Source: Blastocatellia bacterium AA13 (GTDB taxonomy: Bacteria; Acidobacteriota; Blastocatellia; UBA7656). From it: 64,000 bases of DNA. The notes under the pieces are model-generated. The model was given only the letters and a program-made list of their open reading frames with translations. It was not told the DNA's origin and ran no database searches. A program made the position numbers and the translations under genes. The DNA is taken from contig QHVH01000015.1 of assembly GCA_003222245.1 (NCBI GenBank), positions 1-64,000 of the forward strand, written 5' to 3'. Positions 1 through 7,478 of the stretch are shown here, piece by piece. Every line of letters starts with the position of its first letter. The stretch's first letter is position 1.

Positions 1-1383
1 GAGCTCCAGAAGGTTCACATCCAGCACCTCTTCTATGCAGCGGGCGTAATACTGGGCGGCGCCTCCAATCGCATTCAGGTAAACCGCGCCTGATTCTGTC
101 AATCCATCGAGCGTGCGTTTGCCCATTCCGCCTTTACCCATCACGGCGCGAACTCCGTAGCGCTTTATGATGTCGGCTTGATACGGCTCCTCGCGTATGC
201 TCGTAGTTGGTCCCGCGGCGGTAATTCGATAATTGCCGTTGTTCTTCATCACCACAGGCCCGCAGTGATAAAGAACCGCGCCGTTCAGATTAACCGGCGA
301 TTCGTGCTTCATAAGATATGAGTGAACCGCATCGCGTCCGGTATACATCTCGCCCGATATGAGCACGATGTCCCCAACCTTGAGCGATCTGACCTGCTCT
401 TCATTCAACGGAGCGGCGAGCCTCTTTTCATTTCCAGTCAACGGAAAGCCTTCGGCCTGTATCGTTCTTTCCTGCTGGTTGCTTTCGTCGCGATACAGCC
501 ATCGTTTGATAGCGCCCGTATTCGCATCCAGGATCACTCCGAGTCTTCGAAAGGCCCAGCAGTCATACGCGACCGAGACGAAGAAGCTCGCGGGCAGTCG
601 ATTTATCGCGCCGATCTTACATCCGATGAGCGTGACCCCTCCGCCGAAACCCATCGTTCCGATGCCGAGCGTATTCGACGATTTCATTATGTATTCTTCG
701 AGCGCCGCGAGCTTCGGATCGGGGTTCGTGTCGTCGAGCGTCCGAAAGAGCTGTTCCTTCGCGTGTTGATAGCCGCTTGTGCGGTCGCCTCCGATGCAAA
801 CGCCAATTGCGCCGGCGCTGCAGCCCTGACCCTGGGCCTGCCACACTGCGTGCAGAATACATTTGCGAACTCCGTCGAGATCGCGGCCCGCGCGACCGAG
901 GTGCGGCAATTCACTTGGCAGCGAGTATTGAATATTCTTATTCTCGCAACCGCCTCCCTTGAGCAGCAGCTTCACCTCGATCTCGTCTTCGTTCTCCCAT
1001 TGATCGAAATGAAGAGTCGGAGTGCCCGGTCCAAGGTTATCACCCGAATTCGATCCTGTGATCGAGTCGACCGAGTTCGGACGAAGCTTGCCTCTGCGCG
1101 TGGCTTCGACGATGGCATCGCGGATGCCGCGCTTCATCAGGATTTGATTCGCTCCAACCGGGGTTTTGATTTCGAAGGTAGGCCAGCCGGTGTCCTGACA
1201 GATCGGCCCTTCGCATTCGGAAGCCATATCGATGTTGGTTCCGATCACGGCCAGGGCCGAGCTCGATTGAGTCCCCGCCGCTTCGGTCTCGACGGCCCCG
1301 GCCATCGCGCGGCGAACGTCCGGCGGTAGATTGGTTGATGTCTGTGTGATCAACTCGATGATGCTGTCTTTGAATGAATCCAT
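1..1383 (-). CDS. Class I fumarate hydratase, fused alpha-beta (3' end outside window)
   Basis: Reading leftward from the ATG complementary to 1381-1383, an open frame of 461 codons runs off the left edge without a stop. It should interconvert fumarate and malate in the TCA cycle using an oxygen-sensitive [4Fe-4S] cluster. The N-terminal part carries fumarase/tartrate dehydratase alpha motifs: GPICQDTG (Cys62), a KGGGCENK stretch and a GCSAGAIGVCIGG stretch, which supply the expected cluster cysteines. From about residue 300 the beta (Fe-S type hydro-lyase) domain begins, with an ISGEMYTGRDAVH motif and VMGKGGMG near the edge. Both subunits are therefore one polypeptide, as in FumA-type enzymes. 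No Shine-Dalgarno is visible before the ATG. A TTGACA (complement of 1416-1421) lies 17 bases from TACTCT (complement of 1393-1398), so a near-leaderless transcript is possible. The atp terminator separates it from atpE. Confidence 0.9.
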   Translation of the reverse strand, partial: MDSFKDSIIELITQTSTNLPPDVRRAMAGAVETEAAGTQSSSALAVIGTNIDMASECEGPICQDTGWPTFEIKTPVGANQILMKRGIRDAIVEATRRGKLRPNSVDSITGSNSGDNLGPGTPTLHFDQWENEDEIEVKLLLKGGGCENKNIQYSLPSELPHLGRAGRDLDGVRKCILHAVWQAQGQGCSAGAIGVCIGGDRTSGYQHAKEQLFRTLDDTNPDPKLAALEEYIMKSSNTLGIGTMGFGGGVTLIGCKIGAINRLPASFFVSVAYDCWAFRRLGVILDANTGAIKRWLYRDESNQQERTIQAEGFPLTGNEKRLAAPLNEEQVRSLKVGDIVLISGEMYTGRDAVHSYLMKHESPVNLNGAVLYHCGPVVMKNNGNYRITAAGPTTSIREEPYQADIIKRYGVRAVMGKGGMGKRTLDGLTESGAVYLNAIGGAAQYYARCIEEVLDVNLLEL

Positions 1384-1436
1384 AGCGGTGTCAGAGTATC
1401 CCCGGTAAATCCGGGTGTCAATTGAGGACATATTAT

Positions 1437-1467
1437 AAAAAGGGAGGCACGGGCCTCCCTTTTTCGC
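1437..1467 (-). terminator. Rho-independent terminator after atpE
   Basis: The stem pairs AAAAGGGAGGC with GCCTCCCTTTTT around a 4-base loop, with a T-run on both strands, so it could work in either direction. It sits 21 bases after the atpE stop and before the fumarase start, so its likely job is to end the atp transcript. Confidence 0.8.
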
Positions 1468-1487
1468 TGGAAACGTTGTCGTTTTGT

Positions 1488-1811
1488 TTAGGGTTCCTTC
1501 TGAAGAATGACAGTAAGGAACGTGAACAGAACGAGGGTCTCGATCAGCGCGAGACCGAGCAGCAACATCGTGAATATTCGGCCGCCGGCCCCAGGATTTC
1601 TCGCCGTTCCTTCGCAAGCGGCTGCGATTGCGCGGCCGTCACCCAGCGCCCCGCCGAACGCGGCGATTCCGACCGCAAACGAACCCAGTGCAGGAAAGAA
1701 CCACGAGTTTCCGCCGCGGGCAGCGCCGGCGCCCGTCTCTTGCGCCGCCGCCGTACCGATGATCAGCAGCGTCGTGAGGGCTGACATCAAGAACAGTTTT
1801 ACTTTGAACAT
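1488..1811 (-). CDS. atpE: ATP synthase F0 subunit c
   Basis: This 107-residue protein is the proteolipid that forms the rotating c-ring of F1F0 ATP synthase. It has the glycine-rich first helix (GIAAFGGALGDGRA), the polar loop with ARNP and the second helix with the ion-binding Glu in ALIETLVLF. It is longer than the usual 75-85 residues because of an N-terminal hydrophobic segment ending in AAAQ. That segment resembles a signal peptide and is seen on some c subunits. A clear AGGAGA ribosome site precedes the ATG. Transcription continues from atpB after a 264-base gap, and the terminator at 1437-1467 ends the unit. No other F0 or F1 genes lie beside it. Confidence 0.93.
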   Translation of the reverse strand: MFKVKLFLMSALTTLLIIGTAAAQETGAGAARGGNSWFFPALGSFAVGIAAFGGALGDGRAIAAACEGTARNPGAGGRIFTMLLLGLALIETLVLFTFLTVILQKEP

Positions 1812-2075
1812 TTTCTCTTCTCCTCAAGTCCGATGCTATTCGCACCGGAGTTAGCGCGGAATCGGAGCTGCGTTTTCATCCGCGAGTCTTCAAATTAGAG
1901 TAGACGGTTCGCCCAGCTCGGTATTATTTCCACGTGCCCGGTATTCGCTTGCTCCTCTTGCTTGCAAGGCTCCAGCAGCGCGCGCGGCCCAACTTCTATT
2001 AAATGAGACCGGGTACTTCCGCTTTCCCCCCTTGGATTGCCGTCATATGAAAGAAAAATGATAACGAGAAGCTTA

Positions 2076-2960
2076 TCAATGAGCTTCGGCCAGCTCGTGG
2101 CCGTGCTCTTCGACGTCGTGTTCCTCGTGAGGAACAGTCTCCGACAGATAGACCATCGAGAGCATTATGAAAATAAACGTCTGGACGAATGAAACGAAAA
2201 CGCCGAGTACGATCGTGAAGATCGGGATCAGTTGCGGCGTCATGCTCAGGAACGCCGAGCCGATCTGATGGTCGGCGAACATATTCACGAACAACCTGAG
2301 CGAAAGCGTCACCGGCCGAACGCAGTTAGATAGAATCTCGACCACGAAGATCAACGGGCCGATCGCGAACAACATCGCGCCGCTTAGCCCGCCGGTGAAA
2401 TGCTTGAGATAGGCAATCCCCTGCTGTCGAAATCCCGTCCCGATGTAATAAAGAAAAGAAGTGATACCAAGCGCGCCGGTAACATTGATGCTCGAAGTCG
2501 GGGCTTCGAGTCCGGGAATTATTCCGATTAAATTGCTGACGAGGATGAAAAGCGCGAAGGCGCCGATCACCGGCACATAGCGGCGTCCGTACGGGCCGAT
2601 GACCTGATCCAGCAGCCCTCGGATCTGCTCGACGATTACTTCGAGCAAATGCTGGCCTTTTGATGGGCGATCTACCGATACCTTTCCTCTCAGCAACCGC
2701 ACGCCGATAAGACAAATTGCGAAGGAAATGACGGCGAATACGACGTGCTCGGGAATCGCCTCATTAGCCGCGGGCTCGTGCCAGTGGGCTCCGAACAAAC
2801 CATAGACCGGCGGCATCAATACGCGTTCGATGTTAATAACCAGCGGGCCTAGCAGGTGGTTGGCCTGTTCGACTAACCAGGGTTCAGCGGCGTGCTCACC
2901 CGATTCCGCGTGTTCGGCCGCCGCTTCTGCGGCGTGTTGTAAGAGAAGCGCAAGTATCAT
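2076..2960 (-). CDS. atpB: ATP synthase F0 subunit a
   Basis: The 294-residue membrane stator subunit forms the proton half-channels against the c-ring. The diagnostic helix SLRLFVNMFADH carries the essential Arg, followed by the PQLIPIF and FVQTFIFIMLSMVYL segments typical of the family C-terminus. Family members usually have Gly in place of Val and Gly in place of Asp in that helix (SLRLFGNMFAGH), so this is a mild variant. The N-terminus is rich in His, Ala and Glu. The C-terminal tail is unusually rich in His and Glu (HEEHDVEEHGHE). Both ends are longer than in enterobacterial AtpB and may bind cations or simply be loops. It starts 13 bases after the atpI stop, so the two are probably co-transcribed. 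Confidence 0.94.
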   Translation of the reverse strand: MILALLLQHAAEAAAEHAESGEHAAEPWLVEQANHLLGPLVINIERVLMPPVYGLFGAHWHEPAANEAIPEHVVFAVISFAICLIGVRLLRGKVSVDRPSKGQHLLEVIVEQIRGLLDQVIGPYGRRYVPVIGAFALFILVSNLIGIIPGLEAPTSSINVTGALGITSFLYYIGTGFRQQGIAYLKHFTGGLSGAMLFAIGPLIFVVEILSNCVRPVTLSLRLFVNMFADHQIGSAFLSMTPQLIPIFTIVLGVFVSFVQTFIFIMLSMVYLSETVPHEEHDVEEHGHELAEAH

Positions 2961-2973
2961 ATTGAATGTTTGC

Positions 2974-3444
2974 TCAAACTGCTTCCGGGTTTATGAGGGT
3001 CTTGTAAGTGCAGTAGCAGGCTTCGACGAGTACGGCGGCCGCGGGCGCGAGCAATCCGGCGACAATACCGGCGGACGAGAAGAATCCCGTGAGGCTTGCT
3101 CCATAACCGACGCCCCCGATCAAGAACCACCTCAGGACAAACTTCATTAGCGTGCCGGGAGGTGTCTTGGCGCGTCCGGTTTCCCGATTGAGCTCGAGTA
3201 TCCCGCGAAGCGAAGCGGCCAGCCATCTAAGGTTGACTACTGATAACAGGCCTCCGAGCAGGGTTCCCAGCGCGAGAGCACCGGTTCCCAGCGCGACGGT
3301 TAACATCGTGCCCGCTGCGATTACTATCATCACTGAGCGAAACAGGCGGCGCTCGACTGCAAGCGGCTCAGAGAAGCCGCCGCCGCTCGTTAATACATTA
3401 GTCGGAGTTTCTGATTCGAGGCTGTCCATGACGTATGAAATCAA
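2974..3444 (-). CDS. atpI: ATP synthase protein I (AtpI-like)
   Basis: A small integral membrane protein of the ATP-synt_I family, thought to assist c-ring assembly or Mg transport for ATP synthase. After a hydrophilic N-terminus there are four predicted hydrophobic segments, two of them closely spaced (VMIVIAAGTMLTVALGTGAL and LGTLLGGLLSVVNL). The identity rests mainly on position directly upstream of atpB and on this topology, because AtpI sequences are poorly conserved. The longest frame starts with TTG at 3444. An ATG five codons later (complement of 3427-3429) is an equally plausible start, and neither has a strong ribosome site. Confidence 0.75.
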   Translation of the reverse strand: MISYVMDSLESETPTNVLTSGGGFSEPLAVERRLFRSVMIVIAAGTMLTVALGTGALALGTLLGGLLSVVNLRWLAASLRGILELNRETGRAKTPPGTLMKFVLRWFLIGGVGYGASLTGFFSSAGIVAGLLAPAAAVLVEACYCTYKTLINPEAV

Positions 3445-3534
3445 ATCCGCGCCGCGTTAAAGCCGGGAATTCTAGCAATCGGCTTTGCTCACTGTCCAGG
3501 TATGCCCGACGCAGACCGACGCAGATATGAGCCT

Positions 3535-4245
3535 TTACCAGTCGAGCTCGAGCGACGTCGCCAAAAATTTTAGAAGCGGCGTCATCTTGCTGCACTTTGC
3601 CGCGAAATCGATGATAAACCGCGGGCTGCAAACTTCTTTATCCGTAAAGGTCGCCGAGGTGACAAAATCTTTCAGCTTCAGATCCTCAATGAAAGGATGT
3701 TCTGGATCAAATCCTCGAGGAGGTCTGGAGAGCCGCTCGCCCTCGATATTAATCTTAGCGCGGCGGACCGCCCGCCAATCATCCGGGTGCTTGACTATAG
3801 CCGTGCGAATCTTCATCAGGGTCGGAGCGGCTGGATGCCAGACACCACCAGCCGCGAATGAGCCTTCAGGCTCGAGATGAAGATAAAATCCGGGCACGTT
3901 CGAGCCTTTAGTTCCTTCGACGTGCGTAAACTGCGCCGCGACATGGGTCTTGTAGGGGCTCTTGTCCGATGAAAATCTGACATCGCGATAGATTCGAAAA
4001 AGCGAGCCTCCGGAAGGTCGCGGGTCCGCGGTGAAACTCGGGCTGATGCCGTGAAGCAGCGGGCCGAAGTCAGCGATAAATTGGAGAAACGGATCTCGCA
4101 CGGTCTCTTCGAATCGCTTCTTGTTTTTCAAAAACCAGTCTCGATCGTTGTGGCGCTTGAGTTCTTTGAGAAACTTAAAGAGTTCTGGCGTGAAATGTGA
4201 TTTGTTGGCCATCGCCCGAACAAAATAGACGCTGCCTGGTCTCAA
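3535..4245 (-). CDS. DUF2461 family protein
   Basis: A cytosolic protein of the DUF2461/TIGR02453 family, whose biochemical function is not established. Typical family features are present: an N-terminal FLKELKRHNDRDWFLKNKKRFEE block, a central RIYRDVRFSSDKSPYKTH block, and FYLHLEPEGSFAAGGVWHP. Length is about 225-236 residues, normal for the family. The longest frame begins at a TTG (4245). The ATG at 4210-4212 (residue 12) gives a start closer to known members and is preferred, although no ribosome site is obvious. It lies upstream of atpI on the same strand and is divergent from the radical SAM gene across a repeat-containing spacer. Confidence 0.85.
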   Translation of the reverse strand: MRPGSVYFVRAMANKSHFTPELFKFLKELKRHNDRDWFLKNKKRFEETVRDPFLQFIADFGPLLHGISPSFTADPRPSGGSLFRIYRDVRFSSDKSPYKTHVAAQFTHVEGTKGSNVPGFYLHLEPEGSFAAGGVWHPAAPTLMKIRTAIVKHPDDWRAVRRAKINIEGERLSRPPRGFDPEHPFIEDLKLKDFVTSATFTDKEVCSPRFIIDFAAKCSKMTPLLKFLATSLELDW

Positions 4246-4249
4246 AGCA

Positions 4250-4291
4250 AGATCGGCCTAAATAGATCGGCCCCGATAGATCGGCGTTAAT
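4250..4291. repeat. Three 14-bp tandem repeats in a divergent promoter region
   Basis: Three consecutive 14-base units begin AGATCGGC and end in AT (4250-4263, 4264-4277, 4278-4291), followed by a decayed fourth unit. They lie between the divergent DUF2461 and radical SAM genes. The helical-turn-plus spacing could suit an operator array, or the array could be slippage in non-coding DNA. Confidence 0.7.
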
Positions 4292-4362
4292 AGCCGGTGA
4301 TTGTAGATCGATGTTGTCGATCGAGTTGTTGATCAGCGGAAGCGCACTCCTGTAACCTCTAA

Positions 4363-5826
4363 ATGATGGCTCAACCAGCCGAATCCATTCTCTTGATCTC
4401 CTGCTACGAGCTTGGGCATCAGCCTATGGGCCTCGCCCTGCCGCTGGGCATGCTCAAACGCGAAGGAATCAGCGCCGAGACGATGGATGTTTCGGTCGAA
4501 GGCTTCGACGCGAAAAAGGCCGCCCGCGCGCGGTTCGTTGGAATCTCGGTTCCGATGCACACGGCTCTGCGGCTCGGTGTAAAAGTTGCGGAAGAGATCA
4601 GGAAAATTAATACGCGATGTCACATTTGCTTTTACGGGCTGTATGCCTCGCTGAATTCGGACTACTTGCTCGCGGGAATTGCCGACAGCGTCATCGGGGG
4701 AGAGTACGAAGAGGCGCTCGTTAGCCTGATCAAGCATTCTATTGAGCGCATCGAATCGAATTCAGAGAACTCGGTTGAAGGTGTAGCGGCAATCGGTTCG
4801 GCAGGCGCTCCAATTCTCAAAAGGCTGAAGTTTGATACCCCTCAGCGTCGATCACTCGTTCCGCTCGAAAAATACGCGGGGCTCGAGATCGGCGGAGAAC
4901 GAAGGCTTGCCGGCTATACCGAAGCAAGCCGCGGTTGTCTGCATCTATGCACTCATTGTCCGATCCCTCCAGTCTATAAAGGGCGATTCTTTGTTGTACC
5001 GGCCGAGATCGTCATGGAGGATATACGGTCTTTAGCAGCATTGGGGGCTCGTCATATCACGTTCGGGGACCCGGATTTTCTGAACGGGCCCGGCCACTCG
5101 CTCAAGGTCGCACGGATGCTGCACGACGAATTTCCCGAGCTGACTTTTGATTTCACGGCCAAGGTCGAGCATCTGCTCAAGCACGGATCGCTGCTCGGTG
5201 AATTCGCGGAGTTGGGATGTCTGTTTCTCGTTTCTGCTTTTGAATCGACGAGCGACTCAGTCCTTACGCATCTCGAAAAGGGACATACGTACGACGACAT
5301 GAAAGAAGCCGTAGGGCTGGTGCGCGAGGCGGGCATTTCACTCAGGCCGACATGGGTGGCGTTTACGCCGTGGACTACGAACGACGACTACATCGAAATG
5401 CTTGAGTTCATCGCATCAGAGGGGCTGATAGGCAATGTCGATCCGGTGCAGTATGCGATCAGGCTGCTGGCGCCTCCGGGCTCGCTCCTTCTTGCGAGCC
5501 CTGAATCGAAGCAGTGGCTTGGGCCTCTTTCCGAAAGCGACTTCAGCTATCAGTGGCAGCATCCCGATCCTGCAATGGACGAACTGCATGGGAGAGTCAC
5601 GAGCCTGGTCGCGCGGGACGCGGCGCGAGGGGACGAGCCTGCCGCGACCTTTACGCGAGTGCGCGAGCTGGCTTATGGCGCTGGAAGCCGGCTGAATTTT
5701 TTCCCGCGCCATCTTGCGCTCGCGACTGTAAACTTACGGCCGCCGAAATTGACTGAAGCCTGGTTCTGCTGAGCGGAGCCCACGGGGGGCCAGTTCGGCC
5801 TCCTCGAAAAACGATCCGAATTCTGA
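4363..5826 (+). CDS. B12-binding radical SAM selenoprotein with Cys-Sec-Ala-Glu-Pro tail
   Basis: The protein has an N-terminal cobalamin-binding-like domain (about residues 8-140) and a radical SAM domain with CxxxCxxC at Cys192, Cys196 and Cys199. The conventional frame would end at TGA 5770-5772 after Trp-Phe-Cys. Read through, it continues Sec-Ala-Glu-Pro-Thr-Gly-Gly and so on for 17 residues to a TGA at 5824-5826, giving 487 residues with Sec at 470. A Cys-Sec-Ala-Glu-Pro tail is the signature of a radical SAM family I recall as 'CUAEP/CCAEP-tail radical SAM (seleno)protein', in which some members have Cys for Sec. A hairpin suited to be a bacterial SECIS follows immediately. The substrate is unknown; the tail Cys-Sec pair is probably redox-active. 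Two adjacent ATGs (4363, 4366) begin the frame without a strong ribosome site. An Fe-S carrier gene follows. Confidence 0.85.
5784..5804 (+). promoter_or_regulatory. Candidate bacterial SECIS hairpin
   Basis: An 8-bp stem pairs 5784-5791 with 5797-5804 and has two G-U pairs. The five-base apical loop, AGTTC, contains the GU dinucleotide common in SelB-bound loops. The stem starts 11 bases after the TGA and the loop begins 19 bases after it, inside the usual distance range for bacterial SECIS elements. It lies within the read-through coding sequence. Confidence 0.65.
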
Positions 5827-5862
5827 GACTTTTAAAATGTGGGCGAAGGTCATATCGGCGGA

Positions 5863-5891
5863 TGTCAAATTTACCGAGCGCCGTTTATAAT
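5863..5891 (+). promoter_or_regulatory. Candidate sigma-70 promoter for nfuA
   Basis: A perfect -10 box TATAAT (5886-5891) lies 17 bases downstream of a weak -35 TGTCAA (5863-5868). The start of transcription would fall just before the ribosome site of the nfuA-like gene, so that gene can probably be expressed without the radical SAM gene. Confidence 0.45.
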
Positions 5892-5921
5892 TGACGATTG
5901 GAAAAAGGAGGGGCTCTAACA

Positions 5922-6503
5922 ATGGACCAGATAACGATCAGAGGCGATGTCGATCCGCGGGACGCGAACATCTGCAGGTTCACGATTGACCGGCCGGTTC
6001 ACGAAGGCAACGCGGTATTCGGCTCGAAGGAAGAGGCAGGCGATAATGCGCTTGCGCAGAAGCTATTCGACATTCCGGGGCTGACCCGGGTGGAGCTTTC
6101 CGACAATGTAGTGGCCCTGACAAAGACCAGCGGCGAGGCATGGAATCAGATCGGCAAACGCATAGGCTCCGCGATTAGAACCTACCTCCAGCCGCCTCCG
6201 GAAGTACCCGAAGGCGATACCCTTCCCGCGGAAGAAGTCAGGGCTCGTGTTCAAAAACTACTCGACGAAATGATCAATCCGAATCTTGCGGGCCACGGCG
6301 GATTCGTGGAGTTGCTGGACGCCGACTCCTACAGCATCTACCTGCGAATGGGCGGAGGGTGCCAGGGCTGCGGTGCCGCCGATATGACGATGAAGATGGG
6401 CGTCGAGCGCATGATTCGCGATGAGATACCGCAAGTAAGAGAGGTCTTTGACACCACCGATCACGCGTCGGGACAAAACCCGTACTACGCTCCCGCGAAG
6501 TAG
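5922..6503 (+). CDS. NfuA-type Fe-S cluster carrier
   Basis: A two-domain iron-sulfur scaffold/carrier that delivers [4Fe-4S] clusters to apo-enzymes. The N-terminal half (about residues 5-90) matches the Nfu_N domain, including the NALAQKLFDIPGL and AWNQIGKRI stretches. The C-terminal NifU-like domain holds the cluster-binding CxxC in GGGCQGCGAADMTMK. The ATG at 5922 is chosen because AGGAGG lies ten bases upstream; a TTG at 5898 would extend it by eight residues but covers that ribosome site. It lies 95 bases after the selenoprotein stop on the same strand. A carrier beside a radical SAM enzyme is functionally sensible, although NfuA also serves many other clients. Confidence 0.9.
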   Translation: MDQITIRGDVDPRDANICRFTIDRPVHEGNAVFGSKEEAGDNALAQKLFDIPGLTRVELSDNVVALTKTSGEAWNQIGKRIGSAIRTYLQPPPEVPEGDTLPAEEVRARVQKLLDEMINPNLAGHGGFVELLDADSYSIYLRMGGGCQGCGAADMTMKMGVERMIRDEIPQVREVFDTTDHASGQNPYYAPAK

Positions 6504-6505
6504 CC

Positions 6506-6892
6506 TCAGCGTACTGCTTTGCTCATGAGCGCCAGCAGATTGTTTTCTGAATCGCGGAAGAACGCCATCCACAGATCATAGGTTTCCATTTTCGCGATAA
6601 GATGGGGCGTCCCTTCGAAATGGACGCCCCGGCTGTGCAACGCGTCGTGAGCTTGCTCGATGTCGTCTACGTTGAAGTAGATAACGGAGCTCGGGTGATC
6701 GAACTCTTCCCTCTCCGGAATACCAAGCATCAGGTTGATTCCGCCGCAATCGAAGAAGGCCATCTTGGGAACCGTGAACAGGTGCTTCATACCGAGCTTG
6801 CCGCTGTAAAATTCTACCGCTCGATTCAAATCATGAACATTGACGGCGATCTGGCCGATCGTCGTTAAACCGAAAGACTTTATATCCGTCAT
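6506..6892 (-). CDS. VOC (glyoxalase/dioxygenase fold) family protein
   Basis: A 128-residue single-module vicinal-oxygen-chelate protein. The paired beta-alpha-beta-beta-beta layout is visible: GQIAVNVHDLNRAVEFYSGKLG opens the first half, and a second unit (VIYFNVDDIEQAHDALHSRG, ending FFRDSENNLLALMS) closes it. The family includes glyoxalase I, extradiol dioxygenases and antibiotic-binding proteins, and the substrate cannot be told from this sequence. The start is supported by AAAGGAG eight bases upstream. It ends two bases from the nfuA stop on the opposite strand (convergent), and it follows the truncated sigma factor on its own strand. Confidence 0.88.
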   Translation of the reverse strand: MTDIKSFGLTTIGQIAVNVHDLNRAVEFYSGKLGMKHLFTVPKMAFFDCGGINLMLGIPEREEFDHPSSVIYFNVDDIEQAHDALHSRGVHFEGTPHLIAKMETYDLWMAFFRDSENNLLALMSKAVR

Positions 6893-6976
6893 CTCAACTA
6901 CTCCTTTCTAAAAAAATTGTCATCAGCATTCATCCCTGAACTGACTGCCGGAGCTGTTTCCAGGCCCTTTCACTCT

Positions 6977-7252
6977 TCAGCCCCGACCTCTCTTAAGAGC
7001 ATTGCATTGTTTGAACACTATTCGCCGAAACCAACCCGGAAAAGCCGCGGGCTCGCGGAGATTCTCCAGGGTTCGATAGGCTTCGAAGAACGCTTCCTGG
7101 GCGGCATCCTCCGCCAATTGAAAATCACCTACGAGCGAGTAACTGTAGCCGACCGCCATGTCCTGAAACCGCCGGACCAATTCAGCATAAGCGGCCGCAT
7201 CGCCGCTTCGAGTGAGCAGCACCAGCGATTCAATAGTCTTGCCGGTCGTCAT
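6977..7252 (-). pseudogene. Truncated ECF sigma factor (region 2 only)
   Basis: The 91-residue frame contains sigma-70 region 2: AAYAELVRRFQDMAVGYSYSL, followed by the polymerase-binding and -10-recognition stretch AEDAAQEAFFEAYRTL and PGWFRRIVFKQCNAL. It stops at TGA just where the linker to region 4 should begin. The next 84 bases before the VOC gene contain no region-4 coding in any frame I read, so the loss looks like a deletion rather than a simple frameshift. Such a fragment should not recognise a -35 element by itself. It is most likely a decaying gene, although a stand-alone region-2 protein that competes for core polymerase cannot be excluded. Confidence 0.65.
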
Positions 7253-7478
7253 CTTCGTCTCACATCATCTTCGTCTCACATGGATAAGTCCCATTAGCTC
7301 CGGAAAAGGTTACCGAAGCCAGTGCGATTATGCACCGTTCGCTCTATTTGAAACGGACGGAAAGCGAAAGGAATCGCGGCGAGATGATGAAGCACGCGGT
7401 TGCCGTTTATATTGGTGAAACGGAAACCGCGTGCGGGAGATTCTCAGAATGATAGATATCAGAACGGGCGGCTGAAAT

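Noticed and set aside
322-1329. Long plus-strand frame of 335 residues
   Set aside because: It lies entirely opposite the fumarase gene, whose motifs and reading frame are unambiguous; its product has no recognisable domain.
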